A program made the translations under genes and the position numbers. From Rhizobium sp. L1K21 (GTDB lineage Bacteria > Pseudomonadota > Alphaproteobacteria > Rhizobiales > Rhizobiaceae): a stretch of 64,000 nt of DNA. The notes below the pieces were generated by a model. That model ran no database searches. It was not told the DNA's origin and saw nothing but the letters and a program-made list of their open reading frames with translations. Location: contig NZ_JAMXLE010000004.1 of the NCBI RefSeq assembly GCF_024055895.1, positions 62,001-126,000 of the forward strand. The letters run 5' to 3'. Position 1 is the stretch's first letter; each line of letters begins with the position of its first letter. Below, one piece after another: positions 41,955-51,907 of the stretch.

Positions 41955-43640
41955 ATGAATATTTCCGAGGGCAGACAGCAGATTGGCCTTTATATAAGGG
42001 AGGCTCACCGGCGGTTCTTGATGGGCTTCGCCCTCGGCCGCGTGGTTATGCCTGTGTCTTTCGGTCGTCTTCCCGATCGCCTTATTGTCGCGCCCACCGA
42101 TCTCAGGTCCGGCGATAGTTTTGTAGCCGATGAGATGCTGGAGGGACGCTTTCTTCTGGCCGGGCGCATGTTTGAAACCGGTGGCGTCTCTCCGTTCGAC
42201 CTTGAACTTCCATCGGTGGAGTTTGCCAATCGGCTGCATTCCTTCGGCTGGTTGCGCAATTGCCGGGCTGCGGGTGGCGATGCGCATTGCGCGCGTGCCC
42301 GCTCTATCCTGTCGGATTGGATTGCCATTTGTGGCCGGGAAACCAGCACAATTGCCTGGGAGCCGGATAATGCCTCGCGACGGCTTATTGCCTGGCTTTC
42401 GCATTCCACAATCGTGCTGCGCGGCGCCGATCTGAAGTTCTATCGACGGCTATTGAAAAGCATCGCTTTTCACATTCGGTTTCTTCGGGCAATTGCGCCC
42501 TATGTCGCTGATAGCGAGGCGCGGTTGCGCTGCCGTATCGCGCTCGCGATGGCCAGCCTGGCGCTTCCGGCCTCCGATGCGACGATCAAGCGAGCTGGTC
42601 GCGACCTTGATCGCGAGCTGGAGCGGCAGATCTGCGCAGACGGTGGGCATGTCTCGCGTAACCCTCAGGTTCTTCTGGAGCTTCTCCTCGACCTCCTTCC
42701 TTTGCGCCAAACTTATATCAATCTCGGCCATCCTGTGCCGCAGGTGCTGATGCCGACAATCGATCGCATGTTCCCGGCCTTACGCTTCTTCCGCCATCAG
42801 GGTGGAGAATTGGCGCTTTTTAACGGGGCATCTGCTTCCCTTGCCAATGAGCTTGCCTCGGTTCTGCGCTATGACGAAACCGGCGGTGCGCCATTCAAGG
42901 CGCTGCCCTATATGGGCTATCAGCGGCTTGCTGTCGGCCAGACCGTGGTGATCGTCGATACTGGCCAGCCGCTCAGCGAGCAAGACAGCCGCAAAGCGCA
43001 TGCGGGATGTCTGTCATTCGAGATGTCGTCCGGCAATCACCGGTTCGTCGTCAATTCCGGGTCTCCGCGATTTGCAGGGCAAAATTACCGGCAATTGGCC
43101 CGCGCCACAGCGGCACACTCCACCGTGACATTGGATGATACATCCAGCATGCATTTCTCGAAGTCCGAATATCTTGGCGCAATCGTGGATGGCGGCCTGA
43201 CGAAGGTCGATGTGCAGCGGCTGGGAGAGGGCTCCGGCGCCGAAGGCATCGCTGCCCGTCATAACGGCTATTGGGAGAGCACGGGTCTCATCGTCGAGCG
43301 CGACATTCAGGTCAATTCCGGTGGTAATATCATCCGCGGGCGTGATCGTCTTGTTGGAGGCGACGGCAACGATCCGCTGTCCACCAACGCGGCGCAGGCG
43401 GTTGCTCGCTTTCATATTCATCCAGCAATTGCCATCGAACAAAGCGGCCGCAACGAAGTGCGCCTGCGTGCGCCTGACGGCGAAACCTGGATGCTGTCCT
43501 GTATCGATGCGCCCATCCATGTCGAGGAAAGCGTGTTTTTTGCCGACCCGTCCGGAATTCGCCTCTCTCACCAACTGGAAATCGCCTTCAGCGCGGCTGG
43601 GCTTCCTGAAATCCAGTGGGTCTTTTCAAAAAATCACTGA
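41955..43640 (+). CDS. Heparinase II/III family protein
   Basis: 561 residues. The N-terminal alpha/alpha-toroid region (DLELPSVEFANRLHSFGWLRN, WIAICGRETSTIAWEPDNASRRLIAWLSH) and the C-terminal beta region (FEMSSGNHRFVVNSGSPRFAGQNYRQLARATAAHSTVTLDDTSS) fit the heparinase II/III family. I see no secretory signal. Between rsmB and purH in many Hyphomicrobiales. Substrate is unknown, since members act on several uronate polymers and others are untested. Confidence 0.87.
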   Translation: MNISEGRQQIGLYIREAHRRFLMGFALGRVVMPVSFGRLPDRLIVAPTDLRSGDSFVADEMLEGRFLLAGRMFETGGVSPFDLELPSVEFANRLHSFGWLRNCRAAGGDAHCARARSILSDWIAICGRETSTIAWEPDNASRRLIAWLSHSTIVLRGADLKFYRRLLKSIAFHIRFLRAIAPYVADSEARLRCRIALAMASLALPASDATIKRAGRDLDRELERQICADGGHVSRNPQVLLELLLDLLPLRQTYINLGHPVPQVLMPTIDRMFPALRFFRHQGGELALFNGASASLANELASVLRYDETGGAPFKALPYMGYQRLAVGQTVVIVDTGQPLSEQDSRKAHAGCLSFEMSSGNHRFVVNSGSPRFAGQNYRQLARATAAHSTVTLDDTSSMHFSKSEYLGAIVDGGLTKVDVQRLGEGSGAEGIAARHNGYWESTGLIVERDIQVNSGGNIIRGRDRLVGGDGNDPLSTNAAQAVARFHIHPAIAIEQSGRNEVRLRAPDGETWMLSCIDAPIHVEESVFFADPSGIRLSHQLEIAFSAAGLPEIQWVFSKNH

Positions 43641-43774
43641 ATGTCCCGATATGCGGCGTTTTGGGTCTCTCGAATGGTTCCACCTTCAAGGGAACTGTGC
43701 TACGGCGCGCGTGAATTGATCAGGCAATCTCCTTGCCGTCCCTCTCATTCAAATTTGTCAGAGGAAGTCCCGAT

Positions 43775-45391
43775 ATGGCAGTCGTTTCCAAGAAAATTCC
43801 CGCTCCCGAAAGCGTTCGGCTGAAAACAGCTTTGCTTTCGGTCTCCGACAAAACGGGCATCATAGATCTCGCCAAGGCGCTGGACGCGCATGGTGTTGCG
43901 CTCGTTTCCACTGGAGGGACCAAGAAGGCGATAGCCGAGGCTGGTCTCCCGGTTCGCGATGTTTCTGAACTCACGGGCTTCCCGGAAATCATGGACGGGC
44001 GCGTCAAGACGCTGCATCCGGGCGTCCATGGTGGTCTTCTGGCCATTCGCGACGACGAAGAGCACAAGGCTGCAATGGAAGAGCACAAGATTGCCAAAAT
44101 CGATCTGGCGGTGATCAATCTTTATCCGTTTGAAGAGGTTCGCTCCACAGGCGGCGACTATCCCACGACCGTCGAAAACATCGATATCGGCGGCCCGGCG
44201 ATGATCCGCGCTTCGGCCAAGAACCATGCCTATGTGACCGTGATTACCGACCCTTCCGACTATGCGCCGCTGCTGGATGAGCTGGAAAAGGGCGATGGCG
44301 CGACGAGCTACCGGTTTCGTCAGGAAATGGCAGCGCGTGCTTACGCAAGAACAGCAGCCTATGATGCAGCCATCTCCAACTGGTTTGCCGACGAACTGGG
44401 CCTTGGCATGATGAAGCACCGGGCAATCGGCGGTGTTCTTCGCGAAGAGATGCGCTATGGCGAAAATCCTCATCAGGCTGCAGGCTTTTACATCACCGGC
44501 GAAAACCGCCCAGGCGTTGCAACCGCAAAGCTGCTGCAAGGCAAGCAGCTTTCCTACAACAATATCAACGACACGGATGCAGCCTACGAACTCGTTGCCG
44601 AGTTTCCGCCGGAAAAGGGCCCGGCCTGCGCAATCATCAAGCACGCCAACCCTTGCGGCATCGCGACTGGCCCCAGCCTTGTTGAAGCCTACAAGCGGGC
44701 GCTTGCCTGCGACTCGACTTCAGCATTCGGTGGCATTATCGCGCTCAATCAGACGCTTGATGCGGCGACGGCAGAAGAGATCGTCAAGCTGTTTACCGAA
44801 GTCATCATCGCGCCTGATGTTACCGATGACGCCAAGGCCGTGATCGCGGCGAAGAAAAACCTGCGTCTGCTCGTCGCCGGAAGCCTCCCGGACCCCATGG
44901 CGCCGGGGATCACCGCAAAGACGGTTTCGGGTGGTCTCCTGGTCCAGGCGCGCGACAATGGCAATGTCGACGAGCTCGATCTCAAGGTGGTGACGAAACG
45001 CCAGCCGACGGACAAGGAGCTGGAAGACATGAAATTCGCCTTCCGTGTGGCCAAACACGTGAAGTCCAATGCGGTCGTCTATGCCAAGGACGGCCAGACG
45101 GCTGGAATCGGTGCCGGGCAGATGAGCCGCGTCGATTCCGCCCGCATCGCGGCAATCAAGGCGGAAGAAGCGGCAAAGGCGATGGGCTGGCCCGAACCGA
45201 TGACCAAGGGCTCGGCAGTGGCTTCAGAAGCCTTCCTGCCGTTCCCGGACGCATTGATCTCGATGATTTCGGCAGGCGCAACGTCGCTCATACAGCCCGG
45301 CGGCTCGCTCAATGATGCAGCTGTGATTGAAGCGGCAGACGAGGCGGGCATTGCCATGGTGTTTACGGGAATGCGCCATTTCCGGCACTGA
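43775..45391 (+). CDS. purH: Bifunctional AICAR formyltransferase / IMP cyclohydrolase
   Basis: 538 residues from the ATG at 43775 ([14 protein letters not shown]), with GAGGAAG upstream. It performs the last two steps of IMP synthesis. The N-terminal cyclohydrolase shows [17 protein letters not shown] and [17 protein letters not shown]. The C-terminal transferase has the KHANPCG motif and [13 protein letters not shown]...GGSLND. Full length. It ends in a terminator. Confidence 0.97.
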   Translation: MAVVSKKIPAPESVRLKTALLSVSDKTGIIDLAKALDAHGVALVSTGGTKKAIAEAGLPVRDVSELTGFPEIMDGRVKTLHPGVHGGLLAIRDDEEHKAAMEEHKIAKIDLAVINLYPFEEVRSTGGDYPTTVENIDIGGPAMIRASAKNHAYVTVITDPSDYAPLLDELEKGDGATSYRFRQEMAARAYARTAAYDAAISNWFADELGLGMMKHRAIGGVLREEMRYGENPHQAAGFYITGENRPGVATAKLLQGKQLSYNNINDTDAAYELVAEFPPEKGPACAIIKHANPCGIATGPSLVEAYKRALACDSTSAFGGIIALNQTLDAATAEEIVKLFTEVIIAPDVTDDAKAVIAAKKNLRLLVAGSLPDPMAPGITAKTVSGGLLVQARDNGNVDELDLKVVTKRQPTDKELEDMKFAFRVAKHVKSNAVVYAKDGQTAGIGAGQMSRVDSARIAAIKAEEAAKAMGWPEPMTKGSAVASEAFLPFPDALISMISAGATSLIQPGGSLNDAAVIEAADEAGIAMVFTGMRHFRH

Positions 45392-45412
45392 GTGAACTCT
45401 TGTCTGAGATAG

Positions 45413-45439
45413 AAAACCCGGCTTCTGGCCGGGTTTTTT
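45413..45439 (+). terminator. Intrinsic terminator of purH
   Basis: 10-bp stem AAAACCCGGC / GCCGGGTTTT with a 5-base loop and T-run to 45439, 21 bases past the purH stop. Confidence 0.92.
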
Positions 45440-45457
45440 GGTGAATCCTGTCAAGAG

Positions 45458-45473
45458 TGATTCACGTGAAACC
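45458..45473 (+). other. parS-like site 3 (intergenic)
   Basis: 14 of 16 matches to TGTTTCACGTGAAACA. Unlike sites 1 and 2 it is in a gene-free gap, between the purH terminator and the stop of the UMF1-type transporter gene, about 26 kb from the putative oriC. Confidence 0.65.
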
Positions 45474-45477
45474 ACAT

Positions 45478-46881
45478 CTATTTTGATTCTTTCTCCGGGA
45501 GCGCCGGGTAAGCATTGCCCCAAAGAAGTACCAAACCCGCGACAAAGAACAGGCTGATTGTTGCCATGCCCCAATAGGCCGATCCGGAAATTGCGGTTGC
45601 GATCGAGAAGGCCGCGGTTGCCATGAATGAGGTAATGCGCCCCGTCAGCGCATAGATCCCGAAATAGCGACCGGCCTCTTCCGGCTCGATGCTGCGGGAC
45701 AAATAAGAACGCGAAGAGGCCTGAATAGGGCCGAAAGCCAAGCCGGTGAAGAGGCTGAAGAAAATGTAGAGTTTTTCTGCGGCTGTGCCGAAAAGCCCGC
45801 CTTGATCGACCGTGGAAAGCTGGACGAGCCCGAAAAGAGCTGCATCATGGCTGGTGGAGACAATGCCGACCGACGAAATAAGAAGCGCAAAGAGGGAGAG
45901 TATGATTGTTCGCTTCGAGCCGAAGATGCTGTCGACATAGCCGGCGACGATACAGCTGGGAATGGCCACAAGGTTGAGAATGATCCCATAAATGCCAATC
46001 TCCATCGTGACCCAGCCGAATAGGCCGGCGGCAAAAGCACCGCCCAGCACCAGAAGCCCGTTGACGCCATCCTGATAGATCATGCGGGCGATCAGGAAGC
46101 GCAGGAGCGATTTTCGTTGCCGCAATTGTTTGAGCGTGTTGCCCAGTTCTGCGAACCCCTGCCTGACTGCCGGCACCAGTGCCTGTCCCGCTGAGCGCGC
46201 ATCTGGCGTGAACAGGAACATCGGCAAGACGAATATCACATACCATACGGCTGAAAGCGGACCCACGACACGGGCGTCGTCGCCCGTTGCCGGATCTAAG
46301 CCGAAAAGCGCAGGAATTCCGAGGATTGTTTTGCCGGAGTCTGGGCTTGCCGCGAGAAGCGCCACAACGCCAATCAGCACAATCATGCCGCCGGTGTAGC
46401 CAAGTCCCCAGGCAATATTGGAAATTTTCCCCACCTTGTCCTTGGAGACCAGGGTCGGCATCATGGAATCGTTGAAAACCGTCGAAAACTCAACGGATAC
46501 CGTCACCATAACCATCAGGAGAAAAGGATAGAGCGGATTGGACCCTGGAACCGCGTACCAGAGCAGGCTGAGGCCGATCACCAGAAAGATGCTGAAAAAA
46601 CCGATCCATGGCTTCTTACGGCCCGTTGCATCCGCGATGGATCCGAGGATGGGTGAGAATACAGCGATCATGATGCCCGCCAGTGTTGCCATATTCGACC
46701 ACATGGTCTGCGCAGCAACCGGATCGTCCGTTAGCCGGGAAACGAAATAGGGGCCGAAGATGAATGTTGTGACGACTGTGAACGTGGGCTGGGCTGCCCA
46801 GTCGAACATCATCCAGCCAAAAATACCCCGGCGCGTAACCGGGGTCGTGTCTTTCACAGATTCGGATTGTACCGCTTCCAC
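45478..46881 (-). CDS. UMF1/Atg22-like MFS transporter
   Basis: 467 residues with about 12 membrane helices. The N-terminal GIFGWMMFDWAAQPTFTVVTTFIFGPYF is the hallmark of the UMF1/Atg22-type family, followed by PILGSIADATGRKKPW (the MFS loop 2-3 motif). Yeast Atg22 exports amino acids from the vacuole; substrates of bacterial members are mostly unknown. It follows the NAD-GDH gene by 39 bases on the same strand, so a link to amino-acid use is possible. Confidence 0.85.
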   Translation of the reverse strand: MEAVQSESVKDTTPVTRRGIFGWMMFDWAAQPTFTVVTTFIFGPYFVSRLTDDPVAAQTMWSNMATLAGIMIAVFSPILGSIADATGRKKPWIGFFSIFLVIGLSLLWYAVPGSNPLYPFLLMVMVTVSVEFSTVFNDSMMPTLVSKDKVGKISNIAWGLGYTGGMIVLIGVVALLAASPDSGKTILGIPALFGLDPATGDDARVVGPLSAVWYVIFVLPMFLFTPDARSAGQALVPAVRQGFAELGNTLKQLRQRKSLLRFLIARMIYQDGVNGLLVLGGAFAAGLFGWVTMEIGIYGIILNLVAIPSCIVAGYVDSIFGSKRTIILSLFALLISSVGIVSTSHDAALFGLVQLSTVDQGGLFGTAAEKLYIFFSLFTGLAFGPIQASSRSYLSRSIEPEEAGRYFGIYALTGRITSFMATAAFSIATAISGSAYWGMATISLFFVAGLVLLWGNAYPALPEKESK

Positions 46882-46920
46882 CTCATTGTCCCCCAGCAGG
46901 TAGATATGTGGCGGACTGTG

Positions 46921-49900
46921 TCATGGGGCGGAGCCGCGTGCAAGCTCTGTGAGCTGGCCGGCGGCAACCACCAGCTTGGCGAGGTTCAATTCACCGGCAT
47001 CGGCCACCGCGCTGAGCTTGGACATCGTGGCGCTGAAGCCTTGCGTTTGCTTGGAGTGCCATGCGAGCAGCGGGTTCCTTTCCGACTGGCCTTCTTCGAG
47101 TGCGGCAATCACAATCAACCTGCGCGCTTTTTCAATCTGATCCTGGCACTGGTTGAGCGCCTGTTCCTCATACTGATCGGACGGGCTGATGGATGTGACG
47201 GCATTCAAAAGCCTGCCAATGCGGAAGTTTTCACTCACGCCCAGGAATGTATGCGCCACGCGGTCGAAGCCATCTTTTGTGCGATCCGAAATCATCGCAA
47301 TTTCCGGCATCATTATCAGCGCGCGCAGCATTGCCAGCTTCTCAGCGAGCGTCACAGGCACACCTTGCTCGACAAAATCGCTCTGGACGGCCAGCAGCTC
47401 GTTGAGTGTGTGCTGCGGCAAGATAGCCTCGCGTTTCTTCTCGACCGCGGCTGACGCTTTCTGCAGGGTCGCCGTTGCCGTCTTCAATCCCAAGGCGCAC
47501 AGACCTGTCTTCAAAACAACTGCAGCGCCGCTTTTGTAGAAGTTTCTGGTTATCTCATAGAGCTTGTTTTGAATGTCACCCGAGATAACATTGTCCAGTG
47601 CGTCAATTTCGTTCCAGATAGCGGTCAGGTTAAAACCATCGCGCATGATGATGCCGGCTTTCACGACATCTGCGGGCTGGAAGCCGCTGGAGTCCACCAG
47701 GCTTGCCACCAATGATGGCCCGCCGCGGTTGATGACATGGTTGGCCAGAACCGTTGAGATGATTTCCCGATGCAGGCGATGGCTGTCAATTTCGGCCGCA
47801 TAGGACTTTTGCATCCCGTGGGGGAAATAGTCCCGCAAATAAGGCTCAAACCAGGGATCATCCGGCACATCACTGGCCACAATGTCGTCAAACAGAACGA
47901 TTTTTGCATAGGAGAGCAGGACGCCGATCTCGGCTCTCGTGAGCGGCAAACCGGACGCATAACGCTCCGCCATCGTGGCCGCGTCGGGGAGGTCTTCAAC
48001 TTTCCGGTCCAGTCGGTTTCGTCCCTCAAGATACGACATGAGCTGCGAAAGCTCGCGCTGGTTCTTCATCCCCCTGCGGCTGCAAAGCGTAATAGCGAGC
48101 GTCTGCAAATAGTTGTTGCGAAGCACAAGCTCGGCCACTTCATCGGTCATGGAGGCGAGAAGCTTGTTCCGACGCGTGCGTGTCAGCTTACCTTCACGCA
48201 TGGCCGTGGCAAGCGCAATCTTGATGTTGACCTCAACGTCGGAGGAATTCACGCCGGCGGAATTGTCGATCGCGTCCGAATTGCAGCGTCCGCCCTTCAA
48301 GCCATAGGCGATACGAGCCTTCTGGGTCATGCCGAGGTTTGCCCCCTCACCGACCACCTTGGCCCCCACTTCGGCAGCCACGATGCGGATTGGATCGTTG
48401 GCGCGATCGCCAACCTCGGCGTTTGATTCCGAGGTTGAGCGGACATAGGTCCCGATGCCGCCGAACCACAGAAGATCAACATCGGCTTTCAGGATCGCCG
48501 TCATGATTTCAAAGGGCGTGACAGCCTTGTTTTCCAAGCCGATGGCGGCGGCAGCCTCCGGGGTCAGCCTGACGGACTTTTCAGCCCGGGAAATGATCAT
48601 GCCGCCTTTGGAGAGTTTATCCTTGTCGTAGTCCTGCCAGCTGGAGCGGGCAAGATTGAACATGCGCTGCCGTTCGGCGAAGGAAGACGCCGGTTCCGGA
48701 TCGGGATCAATGAAGATATCGCGGTGATCAAAGGCGGCCACAAGGCGGATCTTGCGTGACAACAGCATGCCGTTGCCGAAAACATCGCCCGACATGTCGC
48801 CAACGCCGACCACCGTAAAGGGTGTTGACTGAATGTCGATGTCCATTTCCCGGAAATGGCGCTTGACGGCTTCCCAGGCACCACGTGCCGTAATGCCCAT
48901 CTTCTTGTGGTCGTAGCCAGCTGAACCGCCAGAGGCAAAAGCATCGTCCAGCCAGAAATCTGCTTCCTGCGCGAGCGCGTTGGCGGTGTCAGAGAAGGTT
49001 GCGGTCCCCTTGTCGGCAGCGACCACGAAATAGGGATCGTCGCCGTCATGTCGTACCGTCTCCGGCGGCGGGACGACGTCCGCGCCATGTAAGTTATCAG
49101 TTACAGAAAGAAGCGAACGGATGAAGGTCTTATAGGCGCTTTTGCCAGCTTCGAAGACCTCTTCTCGGGAGCCGCCGGCGGGCAGCTTTTTCGGAAAGAA
49201 GCCGCCTTTGGCACCGACGGGCACAATGACTGCGTTCTTTACCTGCTGCGCCTTGACCAGGCCCAAAACTTCCGTGCGATAATCCTGCGCCCGGTCGGAC
49301 CACCGAAGTCCACCACGCGCAACCTTGCCGAAACGCAGGTGAATGCCCTCCACTTCCTCGCCAAAGACAAAAATCTCTCGGAAAGGGCGTGGCTCGGGGA
49401 GACCTTCAACCGCATGCGGATCCAGTTTGAAGACCACGGTGGGCTTGGCTTTCCCGTCGTCCGTCTTTTGGAAATAGTTGGTTCGCAGCGTTGCGCAGAT
49501 GACGTTGACATAGCGCCGCAATATTCTGTCTTCATCCAGCACCGGCACACCCGCCAGAGCTGTCTCAATGAGATCGGAAATCAGATTTTGCGCCTTGGAT
49601 CGCTTGTTTTCCGAATAGCTGGGGTCCAGGCGCGCAATGAAAAGCTCAATCAGATTGCGCGCAACATCGGGATATTTGTTCAGCGTATCGGCAATGTAGC
49701 CCTGCGAATATGTAATTCCAGCCTGACGTAGGTAGCGCGAATAGGCGCGCAGCAGATTGACCTGGCTGTCATCCAGACCGGCCGTCAAGACCAGGCGGTT
49801 AAATGTATCGTCGCCGGTTGAGCCGCTAAAGGCTGCCAGGAACGCATCCTTCAACAGTGGTCCCTGCGTCTTGAGGTCAACTGTCCCCGCAGCACTCTCG

Positions 49901-51705
49901 TCCAGCTCCATATCGTGGAGGATCACAGGCTGTTCTTTGCCTTCTGTGCAATAGGCGACCTCGAATGTGCGTTCGCTGATGACCCGGAAACCGAGATTTT
50001 CCAGTAGCGGTACGCGCCGGGATAGCGAGAGCGGAATTTCGGCATGAAAAATCTTCAGCCCGAGACCGCTCCCTTCGTCAGCGCCTTTGCGGGAAAACTT
50101 GATGGAAATTCCGTGCGTAGCGGCGTGTTCGATTTCGCCGAAATCGGCATAGGCTTCTTCCGGCTGAAATGCCGTTTGATATTCGCTGCCCGACTTGAGC
50201 TGGCTGTCCGGATCGCTCATCAGCACCGCGAACCGATCATCCCAGCTCGTTGCAATATCGCGAATGGCGTTTTCAAGTGATTTTTGCGAAATCTTCGGCG
50301 TCTGACCTTCGCTGCGGCCGATGATAAAGTGCACGCGTGCAACGCCGCCTTCAGGGAAAGCCGGATAATAGGCGGAGAGGCGACCTTCGTAGACTGTTTT
50401 GAGGTAGTCGCCGATCTTCTCACGCACCGCTGAATCATACTGCTCGCGGGGTACATAGACCAAAACGGAAACGAACCTGTCAAAATGGTCGATCCGCGTC
50501 AAAACCCGCACTCGCGGACGCTCCACCAGCTCCATGATCTGTTCTGCGAAGCTGGACAGCAGATCGACGTCGATCTGAAAGAGATCGTCGCGCGGGTAGG
50601 ATTCCAATGTATTGCTCAACGCTTTGCCGGAATGGCTTTCCGCGTCATAGCCGAAATTCTGGACAACCTTGGCGACCTTGGAACGCAAAAGCGGAATCTG
50701 AGCTGCGGGCTGTGTATAGGCCGTGGAGGTGAAGAGGCCGACGATTCTCAACTCGCCGGCTACATTGCCGTTCTTGTTGAACAGCTTGATGCCGATATAG
50801 TCCATATAGGCGCGGCGGTGGACGACCGATTTCGCATTTGCTTTTGTGACAATCAGATAGTCGGGTCCGTCCAGGAACTCCAGGATTTCAGGGGTGGTGG
50901 CCACCGCATCCTTACCAAACCGAAGGACGAAAATATCCGGGTCGGAGAGGATGCCAAGACCCGGACCCTTGGCCCGCTCAACGCGCGCTTCCTTGCCTTG
51001 GCCGGAATAGGTGTATTCGCGCATTCCCAAAAAGGTGAAATTGTCGGACCGCAGCCATTTAATGAAAGCGAGTGCTTCTTTGTGGTCGGCTTTGCGTTTG
51101 GCGGAAACCGTTTGGGACTTCAGGCCATCGACGGCGTTGTCCAGCGCCTTGAGCATTGCGGGCCAGTCGCGAACGGCGTGGTCCACACGCTTCAACACGT
51201 TGTTGATGCGCTCCTCGAGAGAGGCCTTTTCGCGTTCATCAAGTGTCGGGATATGAATTTGGATATGGCTGATCCGCTGTTGCGGATCGCTCTTTTCGCC
51301 CCGCTTGTAAAGACGTAATTCTTTGCCGGATTCGACGACCAATATGGGGTGGACGGCAAGAGTGAGATCGCGGTGTGTGCTGGTGACCTCGCCCATGACG
51401 GAATCGTAGAGGAAGGGCCGGTTTTTGGTGGTTACCGAAAGGAGGTGGCAGGGTTGCCCGCCAATTCTGATTTCATCGACCTGGGTGATGCTGACGCGCG
51501 TGCCGTCGCTATTCCAGGCCTCGATCTCTTGCGCAGCATGCGTTGCGGCGGCAGCCAGCATCTCGGGATCATAGACCTCGATGTCGTCCATGCTGGCCCG
51601 GCTGAAGATCAGGCTTGGATCAACGAAGCTCTTGCCGCTGGCTGATGCAACCTTCTTTGCGGCCTGCAACAGCCGATCGCGCTTGGGATTGCGACGTGCG
51701 CCCAT
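46921..51705 (-). CDS. gdhB: NAD-specific glutamate dehydrogenase, large (GDH-180 type)
   Basis: 1594 residues, the usual size of the large bacterial NAD-GDH. It deaminates glutamate to 2-oxoglutarate. The N-terminal part (about 1-750) holds ACT-like regulatory segments. The catalytic core has IHLRFGKVARGGLRWSDRAQDYRTEVLGL and VPVGAKGGFFPKK (about 780-840), and KGGRCNSDAIDNSAGVNSSDVEVNIK (about 1130-1160). No sign of frameshift. Upstream is a 202-base divergent gap with pdxY. Confidence 0.94.
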   Translation of the reverse strand: MGARRNPKRDRLLQAAKKVASASGKSFVDPSLIFSRASMDDIEVYDPEMLAAAATHAAQEIEAWNSDGTRVSITQVDEIRIGGQPCHLLSVTTKNRPFLYDSVMGEVTSTHRDLTLAVHPILVVESGKELRLYKRGEKSDPQQRISHIQIHIPTLDEREKASLEERINNVLKRVDHAVRDWPAMLKALDNAVDGLKSQTVSAKRKADHKEALAFIKWLRSDNFTFLGMREYTYSGQGKEARVERAKGPGLGILSDPDIFVLRFGKDAVATTPEILEFLDGPDYLIVTKANAKSVVHRRAYMDYIGIKLFNKNGNVAGELRIVGLFTSTAYTQPAAQIPLLRSKVAKVVQNFGYDAESHSGKALSNTLESYPRDDLFQIDVDLLSSFAEQIMELVERPRVRVLTRIDHFDRFVSVLVYVPREQYDSAVREKIGDYLKTVYEGRLSAYYPAFPEGGVARVHFIIGRSEGQTPKISQKSLENAIRDIATSWDDRFAVLMSDPDSQLKSGSEYQTAFQPEEAYADFGEIEHAATHGISIKFSRKGADEGSGLGLKIFHAEIPLSLSRRVPLLENLGFRVISERTFEVAYCTEGKEQPVILHDMELDESAAGTVDLKTQGPLLKDAFLAAFSGSTGDDTFNRLVLTAGLDDSQVNLLRAYSRYLRQAGITYSQGYIADTLNKYPDVARNLIELFIARLDPSYSENKRSKAQNLISDLIETALAGVPVLDEDRILRRYVNVICATLRTNYFQKTDDGKAKPTVVFKLDPHAVEGLPEPRPFREIFVFGEEVEGIHLRFGKVARGGLRWSDRAQDYRTEVLGLVKAQQVKNAVIVPVGAKGGFFPKKLPAGGSREEVFEAGKSAYKTFIRSLLSVTDNLHGADVVPPPETVRHDGDDPYFVVAADKGTATFSDTANALAQEADFWLDDAFASGGSAGYDHKKMGITARGAWEAVKRHFREMDIDIQSTPFTVVGVGDMSGDVFGNGMLLSRKIRLVAAFDHRDIFIDPDPEPASSFAERQRMFNLARSSWQDYDKDKLSKGGMIISRAEKSVRLTPEAAAAIGLENKAVTPFEIMTAILKADVDLLWFGGIGTYVRSTSESNAEVGDRANDPIRIVAAEVGAKVVGEGANLGMTQKARIAYGLKGGRCNSDAIDNSAGVNSSDVEVNIKIALATAMREGKLTRTRRNKLLASMTDEVAELVLRNNYLQTLAITLCSRRGMKNQRELSQLMSYLEGRNRLDRKVEDLPDAATMAERYASGLPLTRAEIGVLLSYAKIVLFDDIVASDVPDDPWFEPYLRDYFPHGMQKSYAAEIDSHRLHREIISTVLANHVINRGGPSLVASLVDSSGFQPADVVKAGIIMRDGFNLTAIWNEIDALDNVISGDIQNKLYEITRNFYKSGAAVVLKTGLCALGLKTATATLQKASAAVEKKREAILPQHTLNELLAVQSDFVEQGVPVTLAEKLAMLRALIMMPEIAMISDRTKDGFDRVAHTFLGVSENFRIGRLLNAVTSISPSDQYEEQALNQCQDQIEKARRLIVIAALEEGQSERNPLLAWHSKQTQGFSATMSKLSAVADAGELNLAKLVVAAGQLTELARGSAP

Positions 51706-51848
51706 AGCGTTTCCCCCTCGTGTTTCTTATTGTAGAATGGATTTGAAGACATAGACGTACGTGTCCCCGATTTGCGAGGGGCCAGTTTCTTTTCTTGGCA
51801 TTTCAGCGTCATCGTAGTTATTACTTCGCCTACTCGTCAACATCGTAT

Positions 51849-51884
51849 CCAATTTTCATCGTTATGGAAAATAACCAATTTTCA
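51849..51884. repeat. Direct repeats in the gdhB-pdxY divergent gap
   Basis: CCAATTTTCA occurs twice (51849-51858 and 51875-51884), 26 bases start to start, with ATGGAAAAT, nearly its reverse complement, between. Two and a half helix turns of spacing could suit a regulator. Nothing else was seen in this gap. Confidence 0.5.
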
Positions 51885-51907
51885 GGGCTGTTGACTTAAT
51901 TTGCCGC

